Under the pieces are notes generated by a model. That model saw only the letters and a program-made list of their open reading frames with translations, was not told the DNA's origin and ran no database searches. This document shows, one piece after another, positions 50,160 to 56,868 of a stretch of DNA of 64,000 bases; the first letter of the stretch is position 1; each line of letters starts with the position of its first letter. The stretch lies in NCBI RefSeq assembly GCF_036013955.1, contig NZ_CP107903.1:3534001-3598000 (forward strand). The letters are read 5' to 3'. The position numbers and the translations under genes are program-made. The DNA is from Streptomyces sp. NBC_00459 (GTDB taxonomy: Bacteria; Actinomycetota; Actinomycetes; Streptomycetales; Streptomycetaceae).

Positions 50160-51125
50160 ATGCCGCGGACCGATAGTGCACGGACCGGGGCGGCCTCGCC
50201 CACCCGTCTTCGCTGGTGGACAGAGCTGCCGCTGCTCCTGCTGGTCTACGCGTGCTATTCGGCCGGACGCCTGCTGGTGCGGGGCGACGAGTCGACCGCC
50301 GTGGAGCACGGCCTGTCGATCCTCCGGTTCGAGAAGGCTCTGCGACTGAACGCCGAGCACCCGCTCAACCGCCTGTTCACCCGCGAACCCTGGATAGGCA
50401 TACCGGCCGACTTCTGGTACGCGTCGCTGCACTACCTCGTCACCCCCGCCATCCTGATCTGGCTCTTCCGGTCCAAGGCCGTCCACTACCGGGCGGCCCG
50501 CGCCTGGCTGATGACCTCGACCTTCATCGGCCTCATCGGCTTCACCCTGCTGCCCACCTGCCCGCCCCGTCTGCTCGAAGCCGGCCACGGCTTCGTGGAC
50601 ACGATGGCCCAGTACAGCTCGTACGGCTGGTGGGGCGGCCAGGCCAGCGCCCCGCGAGGGCTCGGCGGCATGACGAACCAGTACGCGGCGATGCCCAGCC
50701 TGCACGTCGGCTGGGCCCTGTGGTGCGGAGTGATGCTCTGGCGGTACGGCGGTACGCGCACCACCAAGGTCCTGGGCGTCGCCTACCCGCTGATCACGAC
50801 GATCGTGGTGATGGGCACCGCCAACCACTACTTCCTCGACGCCGCCGCGGGCGCCGCCGTGATGGGCCTCGGGCTGCTGCTGGCACCGCTCGTCATACGG
50901 AACGCGGACCGGGCGAGGGTGTGGATCACGGCTCGTGTCGCGCCCGTCGCAACGCGCTCTCACGGCGCAGAGACCTCAATTGTCAGTGGTGGATGCCAGA
51001 CTTCCCCGCGTGAGCGAATTCCAAGGCAGCGCGAGTCCGTCTTCGGGCCAGGTCCCGGACCAGGGGCCGAGCCGGGTGCCGCTTCCGCGGACGCGGGGGA
51101 CGGCGCTGCGGCAGCGGCTCGCTGA
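50160..51125 (+). CDS. PAP2-superfamily membrane phosphatase, C-terminus probably run-on
   Basis: A protein of 321 residues as it stands. Six helices include ELPLLLLVYACYSAGRLLVR and LIGFTLLPTCPPRLL. MPSLHVGWALWCGVMLWRYG is the C2-like motif with catalytic His, and GTANHYFLDAAAGAAVMGLG the C3-like motif with the second His and Asp, as in the AUR1/inositolphosphotransferase-like branch of PAP2. It handles lipid-linked phosphate or phosphoinositol groups at the membrane. It starts at ATG 50160 with GGGAGAG upstream. From about residue 265 (nt 50955) codon bias collapses and the frame overlaps the next gene by 116 bases, including its promoter. The last 55 residues are therefore probably non-native, after loss of an earlier stop. 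Confidence 0.8.
   Translation: MPRTDSARTGAASPTRLRWWTELPLLLLVYACYSAGRLLVRGDESTAVEHGLSILRFEKALRLNAEHPLNRLFTREPWIGIPADFWYASLHYLVTPAILIWLFRSKAVHYRAARAWLMTSTFIGLIGFTLLPTCPPRLLEAGHGFVDTMAQYSSYGWWGGQASAPRGLGGMTNQYAAMPSLHVGWALWCGVMLWRYGGTRTTKVLGVAYPLITTIVVMGTANHYFLDAAAGAAVMGLGLLLAPLVIRNADRARVWITARVAPVATRSHGAETSIVSGGCQTSPRERIPRQRESVFGPGPGPGAEPGAASADAGDGAAAAAR
50980..51002 (+). promoter_or_regulatory. RecA-independent DNA-damage (RecA-NDp/PafBC-type) promoter
   Basis: TTGTCAGTG at 50980-50988, 8 bases of spacer, then CAGACT at 50997-51002. The actinobacterial damage-inducible promoter consensus is tTGTCRGTG-N8-TAnnnT (known from mycobacteria and dependent on PafBC). Here only the first base of the -10 differs. 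The start of transcription would fall at about 51009-51010, the GTG of the nuclease gene. Confidence 0.8.
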
Positions 51126-52284
51126 GCTGCGCGGTCCCGCGGTCCCGCCGAAGGCGCTGGACGCGCGTGCCCTCGCGGCCCTCGCCGCCAACCCGGGGTG
51201 CAGAAGGCGCGCGATCCTGGACGGCGCGGGGGTGAACAAGGCGACGCTGGCGAGCGCCCTGGGCTCACCGTCCGCCTTCGGACAGTCCCAGTTCGCCCTG
51301 GCTCGTGGCAACACCTTCGAGGCCCGGGTCAAGGCCGACGGCGGCGCGGAGCTGCTCCGGCTGGTGCACGAGAAGCTGGACCCGGGTGCGGTGGCGCCGA
51401 CGGAGGCCGAGGTACCCGACCTCACGGCGAGCGGGCCGGAGGGCCGCACCGCACGGACGGCACTGGCCCTGCGGGACGCCACAGCGGCGGCGAGAGCCGG
51501 CTCCGGTACCAGCGGCTGGACGCTCCTCGACCACCCCATGCTCGCCCTCGACGTCGCGGGCTCGCCGGCCTTCCTGGAACCGGACGCGGTGGTCGTGCAC
51601 CCGGACGGCAGCTGGTCGGTCGTGGAGATCAAGTCCTTCCCGATGCTGGACGGCTCGGCGGACCCCGCGAAGGTGGGCGCGGCGGCCCGTCAGGCCGCGG
51701 TGTACGTGCTGGCGCTGGAGGAGGTCGCCGCCCGGCTCGTCCAGGACAGCGATCCGGCACCGGTCGTGCGCCACCGCGTACTGCTGGTCTGCCCGAAGGA
51801 CTTCTCCAACCTCGCGGCGGCGTCCGCAGTCGACGTCCGCAAACAGCGCGCGGTGACCGGCCGCCAGCTGTCCCGGCTGACGCGTATCGAGGACATCGCC
51901 GACGCCCTCCCCGAGGGCACCTGCTTCGCCCCGGACCTGCCCACCGCCGAACTGACCGCAGCGGTCGAATCGGTCCCCGCAGAGTACGCGCCGGAGTGCC
52001 TGTCCACGTGCGAGCTCGCCTTCCACTGCCGCGACCGTTCCCGCGCGCGGGGCGCGGTGACGTCCCTGGGCCGTTCCGTACGGGCCGAACTGGGTGCCCT
52101 GACCACGGTCGACGACGTGTTGTCGGCGGCCCACGGCCGGTCCGGTGACCCCCAGGACCCGACGGTGGCCGCACTGCGCAGAGCCGCGACCCTGCGCGCG
52201 GAGGCGCTGCGCGGCGCCGAACCCGCCTCCCCGGAGCCGCAGTTGGACCTGGAGTTCGAACCGGGCGGCGCCGTATGTCGTTGA
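51010..52284 (+). CDS. RecB/Cas4-like PD-(D/E)XK nuclease with Cys cluster
   Basis: A 424-residue protein. LRQRLAELRGPAVPPKALDA and a helical part (to about 110) precede the nuclease core. Catalytic residues are visible: D192 in LEPDAVVVHPDGSW, E206 and K208 in VVEIKSFP, and the RecB-family Q228-x3-Y232 helix in AARQAAVYVLALEEV. A possible iron-sulfur cluster is suggested by C330-x3-C334-x5-C340 (CLSTCELAFHC) with C305 or C261 as fourth ligand, as in Cas4, AddB and Dna2. It likely cuts DNA ends or flaps. GTG 51010 lacks a ribosome site and coincides with the predicted transcription start (leaderless mRNA). It overlaps the next gene by 10 bases and is preceded by the DNA-damage promoter. Confidence 0.8.
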   Translation: MSEFQGSASPSSGQVPDQGPSRVPLPRTRGTALRQRLAELRGPAVPPKALDARALAALAANPGCRRRAILDGAGVNKATLASALGSPSAFGQSQFALARGNTFEARVKADGGAELLRLVHEKLDPGAVAPTEAEVPDLTASGPEGRTARTALALRDATAAARAGSGTSGWTLLDHPMLALDVAGSPAFLEPDAVVVHPDGSWSVVEIKSFPMLDGSADPAKVGAAARQAAVYVLALEEVAARLVQDSDPAPVVRHRVLLVCPKDFSNLAAASAVDVRKQRAVTGRQLSRLTRIEDIADALPEGTCFAPDLPTAELTAAVESVPAEYAPECLSTCELAFHCRDRSRARGAVTSLGRSVRAELGALTTVDDVLSAAHGRSGDPQDPTVAALRRAATLRAEALRGAEPASPEPQLDLEFEPGGAVCR

Positions 52285-53906
52285 TCGCCACGCTCGCCCG
52301 TCTCGAAGCCGTCAGCAGCGGGCGCGCCCAGCCCGCGGCCACCGTCCGGCACCGCCATCTGTCCGAGCGGCCCCTCGTCCTCGTACCGCTCACCACCGCC
52401 GGTGAGGCCGGGGCCCCGCTGGGGGCGCTGGTCGGCGACGACCGGGACGCGCCGCGTCTGCTCGTCGTACCGCAGCCGCGCGACCGCGACCTCAGGTTCG
52501 CGTTCCTCGCCGAACTGGCCGACGTCGTCCTGCCGTTCATCGACTCCTACGCCGACGCCGTGGAGGCCGCGGAGCGGAGCGAGACCGACCCGGAGACCGG
52601 CAAGCGCGTCAAGGTCGAGGTCGAACTGTGCGTGGACGCACCCCAGTTGATCGTCCCGAGCCGTGCCGGCATCGACTTCGTCAGGCTGTTGGGGCGTTCG
52701 ATGCGCTTCAGGCGTACGGCGGAGCAGGATCCGGAGACGCCGCATCCCGCGCCGCCCCGGGTGCCGTTGCTCGGCCGCTGGTTCACGCACTACGGGGAGC
52801 GGGCCCGGGTCCCCGGCTCCGCCCTCCTCCTGGCGCTGACGGACGTGCTGTCGCGGCACTGGGCCACCGGGCAGTCCACGCTGGAGGACCAGCACCTGGG
52901 TGCGCTGCTCGCCTGGATCGACCCGCCGGACGGCGTGTCGGGTGCCGAAGCCGCGCTGCGGGCCGAGTTGGCGCGGGACGCGAAGGGCCAGCTGCTGTGG
53001 CCGCCGGCCGGTCCGGCGACCGACCCCGCGTTCGACAACAAGCTGCTCGCGCCCGCGATCGAGAACTACAACCGTGCCCGGACCGCGCTCGCCGCCGCCG
53101 AGGACGGCGAGTCGGCGGACGACCGGTTGGGTGAGCTCACCGCCGCCGAGCGGGAGATCCGCGCCCTCGTCGAGAGCCGTACGCGGCCCACCTGGGACGC
53201 GGTGTGGCACGGCCTCGACCTGCTGCGGGAGCTGCCGGAGGGCGCCCACGCGGGCGACCGGTGGACGCGCGACCGCTGGTCGTTCACCGGCCACCGCGAC
53301 CGGGTGACCGCGGGCGAGCCACCGCAGCCGCGCCGCGACGACGCGGTGACGGCGGCGAACAAGCTGGCCACGCGCGAGCGCGAACAGGCCCGTCTGGAGG
53401 CCCAGGAGGCTCTGGACGACCCGCTGGTGATGGCGGGTCGGCGGCTGTCCGGGGAGGCGTTCGCGGGCGAGGTCACGGACGTCGTCATGACGTACAGCGA
53501 GGGCAAGCGCCCGAGCCCGCGCCCATTGGTCACCGTGCGTACGGACGACCGCCCACAGCTCGGCGAGCGGGTGCGGGTGTACCGCTCGCTGGGCGGCAAG
53601 CCGCAGGCGGCGGAGTTCGTGGGCCGTGCGGAGAGCCCGGGGGAAGAGGGGAACGGCGACGAGGGGTCCGCGCTGTTCGTGTTGCGGGTGGTCGACAAGA
53701 TGGGCCGCGGCAAGGAACCCGAGGCCGGGTCGGTGCCCGAGAAGGGGGACCTGGTCTGCTTCACCCTCTTCGAGCACGAGCAGCGGGGCGGCGCCAAGCT
53801 CCCCGACGCGGACCAGACACCGTGGACCCACGGCGGGCCACCGGGCGAGGAGACGGCGACGACGGTGCCGGAGGCCGACCCGGTGACCGAGGACGACGTC
53901 CTGTGA
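52275..53906 (+). CDS. Unrecognised 543-residue protein of the nuclease-helicase operon
   Basis: It starts at ATG 52275 inside the nuclease gene (10-base overlap). The N-terminal 150 residues contain strands such as LVLVPLTTAGEAGAPLGALV and DAPRLLVVPQPRDRDLRFAF; the middle, about 215-380, is helical and charged (ELTAAEREIRALVESRTRPT). The last third, about 388-500, is beta-rich (AFAGEVTDVVMTYSEGKRPS, PRPLVTVRTDDRPQLGERVR, SALFVLRVVDKMGRGKEPEA, DLVCFTLFEHE). It resembles the small beta-barrel domain inserted in Upf1/Dna2-type helicases, while no Walker motifs are present. An acidic tail ends the chain. Inference: an accessory subunit that supplies the barrel and stalk missing from the compact downstream helicase. 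Confidence 0.7.
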   Translation: MSLIATLARLEAVSSGRAQPAATVRHRHLSERPLVLVPLTTAGEAGAPLGALVGDDRDAPRLLVVPQPRDRDLRFAFLAELADVVLPFIDSYADAVEAAERSETDPETGKRVKVEVELCVDAPQLIVPSRAGIDFVRLLGRSMRFRRTAEQDPETPHPAPPRVPLLGRWFTHYGERARVPGSALLLALTDVLSRHWATGQSTLEDQHLGALLAWIDPPDGVSGAEAALRAELARDAKGQLLWPPAGPATDPAFDNKLLAPAIENYNRARTALAAAEDGESADDRLGELTAAEREIRALVESRTRPTWDAVWHGLDLLRELPEGAHAGDRWTRDRWSFTGHRDRVTAGEPPQPRRDDAVTAANKLATREREQARLEAQEALDDPLVMAGRRLSGEAFAGEVTDVVMTYSEGKRPSPRPLVTVRTDDRPQLGERVRVYRSLGGKPQAAEFVGRAESPGEEGNGDEGSALFVLRVVDKMGRGKEPEAGSVPEKGDLVCFTLFEHEQRGGAKLPDADQTPWTHGGPPGEETATTVPEADPVTEDDVL

Positions 53907-53997
53907 CCGCCGGTGCGCGCAGGGAGATGCCGATCGCCCACGCCCCCGGGGCCCGCCCCTCCCCACGCTTCCGTCCCACCCCCGAGGAAGGCGCCCT

Positions 53998-55350
53998 GTG
54001 AACGCCGCTCACACCCCGCAGGCCGCCTTCGACCCCGGGGCCGCCGCCGGCCGGGCCACCGACGCGATCCTCCACGACACGCTGCACGGCGCCCACCGCG
54101 GAGTCGTCGTCGACTCACCGCCCGGGGCCGGGAAGTCCACTCTCGTGGTCCGGGCCGCGCTCGAACTGGCCGCTGCCGGGCGCCCGTTGATGGTCATCGC
54201 GCAGACGAACGCCCAGGTCGACGATCTCGTCGTCCGCCTCGCCGAGAAGAACCCCGAGCTGCCGGTGGGCCGCCTGCACAGCAGTGACTCCGACCCGTAC
54301 GACAAGGCGCTGGACGAGCTGCCGAACGTACGGAAGTCCGCGAAGGCGGGAGAGCTGGCGGGCCTGGACGTGGTGATCTCCACGGCCGCCAAGTGGGCCC
54401 ACGTCAAGGTCGACGAGCCATGGCGGCACGCGATCGTGGACGAGGCGTACCAGATGCGCTCGGACGCGCTGCTCGCCGTCGCCGGACTGTTCGAGCGGGC
54501 CCTGTTCGTGGGCGACCCGGGCCAGCTGGACCCCTTCTCGATCGTCGGCGCGGAGCAGTGGGCGGGACTGTCGTACGACCCGTCGGCCTCGGCGGTCACG
54601 ACCCTCCTGGCCCACAACCCCGAGCTTCCCCAGCACCGCCTGCCGGTGTCCTGGCGGCTCCCGGCCTCGGCCGCGCCGCTCGTCTCGGCCGCCTTCTACC
54701 CGTACACCCCGTTCCGCAGCGGCACCGGCCACGGCGACCGGCGGCTCGCCTTCGCGGTCCCGTCGGACGGCTCGGGCCCCGACCGGGTGCTCGACGAGGC
54801 CGCCGAATCGGGCTGGGGCCTGCTGGAGCTCCCCGCCCGCCACACCCCTCGCACGGACCCCGAGGCGGTACGCGCGGTCGCCATGGTCGTCCGCCGCATG
54901 CTGGACCGTGGCGGCGCCGCCACGTCGGAACGCGGACCGGACCCGACGCCCCTCACGGCCGACCGGATCGCGGTCGGCACCGCGCACCGGGACCAGGCGG
55001 CGGCGGTCCGGGCAGCGCTCGCCGAGCTGGGGGTCGCGGACGTCACCGTGGACACGGCGAACCGGCTCCAGGGGCGGGAGTTCGACGTGACGGTGGTCCT
55101 GCACCCCCTCTCGGGCCGCCCCGACGCCACCGCCTTCCACCTGGAGACGGGCCGCCTGTGCGTCCTCGCCTCCAGACACCGGCACGCGTGCGTGGTGGTG
55201 TGCCGGGCGGGCGTGACGGACCTCCTGGACGACCATCCGTCGACGGAGCCGGTCCAGCTTGGGGTGACGGTGAAGTTCCCGGACGGGTGGGAGGCGAACC
55301 ACGCGGTGCTGTCGCATCTGGCGGAGCACCGGGTCGCCTGGCGGCCGTAG
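53998..55350 (+). CDS. Superfamily 1 DNA/RNA helicase (Upf1/Dna2-like)
   Basis: A 450-residue helicase, short for the family because the inserted subdomains are missing. Motif I GAGKS at 43-47 (K46) lies in VVVDSPPGAGKSTLVVRAAL. Motif Ia is VIAQTNAQVDDLVVRLAEKN, motif II is D148-E149 in HAIVDEAYQM, and motif III is GDPGQL at 172-177. Motif IV is PVSWRLPASA, motif V is NRLQGREFDVTVV (Q358, E361), and motif VI is VLASRHRHACVVV. These are the SF1B order. It likely unwinds or translocates on nucleic acid for the nuclease encoded two genes upstream. Start GTG 53998 has GAGGAAGG 6 bases upstream; 91 bases separate it from the preceding gene. No nuclease domain is fused. Confidence 0.88.
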   Translation: MNAAHTPQAAFDPGAAAGRATDAILHDTLHGAHRGVVVDSPPGAGKSTLVVRAALELAAAGRPLMVIAQTNAQVDDLVVRLAEKNPELPVGRLHSSDSDPYDKALDELPNVRKSAKAGELAGLDVVISTAAKWAHVKVDEPWRHAIVDEAYQMRSDALLAVAGLFERALFVGDPGQLDPFSIVGAEQWAGLSYDPSASAVTTLLAHNPELPQHRLPVSWRLPASAAPLVSAAFYPYTPFRSGTGHGDRRLAFAVPSDGSGPDRVLDEAAESGWGLLELPARHTPRTDPEAVRAVAMVVRRMLDRGGAATSERGPDPTPLTADRIAVGTAHRDQAAAVRAALAELGVADVTVDTANRLQGREFDVTVVLHPLSGRPDATAFHLETGRLCVLASRHRHACVVVCRAGVTDLLDDHPSTEPVQLGVTVKFPDGWEANHAVLSHLAEHRVAWRP

Positions 55351-55520
55351 GGGCAGATCAGGTGCCCTTGTCGGGCGAACCAGGGGCCCACTTGCGCGGG
55401 CAGGGGACAATGGACGGTGGCCCGGCTCGACGGAAGCGGGCCTTTCGACCGTGTGCCGTACATGCCGTGGCGCATGGAGGGTACGTACGAACGGTGCGGA
55501 CCGTACGAGGAGGAGAAGAC

Positions 55521-55931
55521 ATGGCGGAGCCAACGCCGCGTCGCAACGAACCGCGGCTACGCCCCGCGCCCCTGCTCTTCGAGCCCACGCAAGTGGCCGC
55601 CGATCCCGAGCACTTCTTCGACCTGGAATCGATCGACGACCCGCGCGCGCTGCTGACCCGCGCCACGGAGCTGACCCTCGCGTTCCGCGCCGCGACCGAC
55701 CGCGCGGTCGAGTTCCAGGCGATGGCGGCGGCCCAGCTCGCCGACCCGCGCCGCTTCGACCGGCTGACCACGGCCGACATCGCGGAGCAGGCGCAGTGGA
55801 CCGAGGACTACGCGAAGAAGATGGTCGAGTACGGCCGTGAGCTGCTGCGTGACGGCGGGGAGAACGCCAGCGGCGGAGGCGGCGGGAACGGTAACGGCGG
55901 CCACGGTCAGGGGCGCGTCGACCCGGTCTGA
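55521..55931 (+). CDS. Small conserved helical protein after the helicase
   Basis: A 136-residue protein starting at ATG 55521 with a strong GAGGAGGAG site. Residues 20-110 are helical and amphipathic: FDLESIDDPRALLTRATELT, RAATDRAVEFQAMAAAQLAD, LTTADIAEQAQWTEDYAKKM. The C-terminus is Gly/Asn-rich (ASGGGGGNGNGGHGQGR) and probably disordered. A single-helix-bundle scaffold is likely. It lies 170 bases after the helicase in the same direction, so co-expression with that operon is possible but not assured. No family is recognised. Confidence 0.7.
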   Translation: MAEPTPRRNEPRLRPAPLLFEPTQVAADPEHFFDLESIDDPRALLTRATELTLAFRAATDRAVEFQAMAAAQLADPRRFDRLTTADIAEQAQWTEDYAKKMVEYGRELLRDGGENASGGGGGNGNGGHGQGRVDPV

Positions 55932-56076
55932 TCGGCCCGGTCCCACCTGGCCGGATCCGGCCTCGAAAGTCCGTGCGGCATATGCAGGAATGCAAGGTAC
56001 CCCACCTCGCCCCCTCCTGTCCCGGTTTCCGGCAACCGTCGGAGACCGCGCGGTCACTGCCGGTAGACCTGGATGC

Positions 56077-56733
56077 ATGAGCAGCACACACTCTGACGTC
56101 TCGGGAGTCACCGCGGAGGGCGCCGCCTGGCTCGCCTCCGCAGGAACGTATCCGCGCAGCACGCTCTCACTCTGGACCGAGCGGCCCGACGCCCCGCTCG
56201 TCCTGCCCTGCGGCACCGTGTTCGACGTCGTCAACGTGCCCGCCGTCTTCGGCCGCAGGATGCTCGACCGCCTCTGGGACGACGGGCCCGGCTCCGGCCC
56301 GGTGGCGGCCTACCGGGGCCGGATCCTCCTGTTCGCGGCGCTGGGTACGGCCCAGCGGCTGCCGTCACTGCTGAGGTGGGAGGAGTGGGGCTCGGCCGGC
56401 GAGGGAGGCGAGGGCGGTGCCGGGGACTCCGGACGCCGCCACTCGGTCCCGCCGTTCCTCTGCCACGGCCGCGGCGACGCCGTGACGGTCCCCGCCCTGG
56501 TGAACGACGACACCGAGTACGGCACGGGACACGGGATCACCGGCGATCCCCGGGCCGAATCCCGCTGGGTCGTCGCCCCCGACACCAGCCATCCGTGGCT
56601 TCCGGGCCCGGAAATCCTGCTCTGGGCGGCCGTACGGGCGGCCCGTTCCGCGGTCTCCGGCGGGGTGCGGATATCGATTTTTCCTCCCGCCGATCAGGGT
56701 GCTAAGGTCTACGACGTCAGCAGGCGCCGCTAG
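56077..56733 (+). CDS. Primase/polymerase-like streptomycete protein, 3' end inside tRNA-Lys
   Basis: A 218-residue protein. GAAWLASAGTYPRSTLSLWT, then APLVLPCGTVFDVVNVPAVF and GRRMLDRLWDD, resemble the N-terminal half of the bifunctional DNA primase/polymerase (prim-pol) family found in Streptomyces. WVVAPDTSHPWLPGPEILLW near 175-195 is the other recognisable part. A metal-site triad is not evident, so catalytic activity is doubtful. The start is ATG 56077 with a weak site. The stop codon TAG at 56731-56733 lies inside the tRNA-Lys gene (overlap 10 bases), and the last residues SRRR are encoded by the tRNA 5' end and flank. Confidence 0.65.
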   Translation: MSSTHSDVSGVTAEGAAWLASAGTYPRSTLSLWTERPDAPLVLPCGTVFDVVNVPAVFGRRMLDRLWDDGPGSGPVAAYRGRILLFAALGTAQRLPSLLRWEEWGSAGEGGEGGAGDSGRRHSVPPFLCHGRGDAVTVPALVNDDTEYGTGHGITGDPRAESRWVVAPDTSHPWLPGPEILLWAAVRAARSAVSGGVRISIFPPADQGAKVYDVSRRR

Positions 56734-56797
56734 CTCAGTTGGTTAGAGCAGCTGACTCTTAATCAGCGGGTCCGGGGTTCGAGTCCCTGGCGGCGCA
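56724..56797 (+). tRNA. tRNA-Lys (CTT)
   Basis: The cloverleaf is complete: acceptor GCGCCGC/GCGGCGC, D arm GCTC-AGTTGGTTA-GAGC, anticodon arm GCTGA-CTCTTAA-TCAGC with anticodon CTT, T arm CGGGG-TTCGAGT-CCCTG (one G-T pair) and discriminator A. CCA is not encoded. It overlaps the preceding coding sequence by 10 bases and is followed by a perfect terminator. Confidence 0.97.
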
Positions 56798-56806
56798 CGT
56801 TGTCGA

Positions 56807-56838
56807 TTGGCGAGGCTGTTCACCAACAGCCTCGCCAA
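56807..56838 (+). terminator. Terminator of tRNA-Lys
   Basis: Perfect 14-bp stem TTGGCGAGGCTGTT / AACAGCCTCGCCAA with a CACC loop, 9 bases after the tRNA. It also lies 31 bases from the stop of the convergent protease gene. Confidence 0.92.
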
Positions 56839-56868
56839 CGTCGTTTCCGGACCCCCTGGCCGAGCCTC

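Noticed and set aside
56724..56838. tRNA-Lys as an integration (att) site
   Set aside because: No duplicated tRNA 3' end or integrase gene is within the window.
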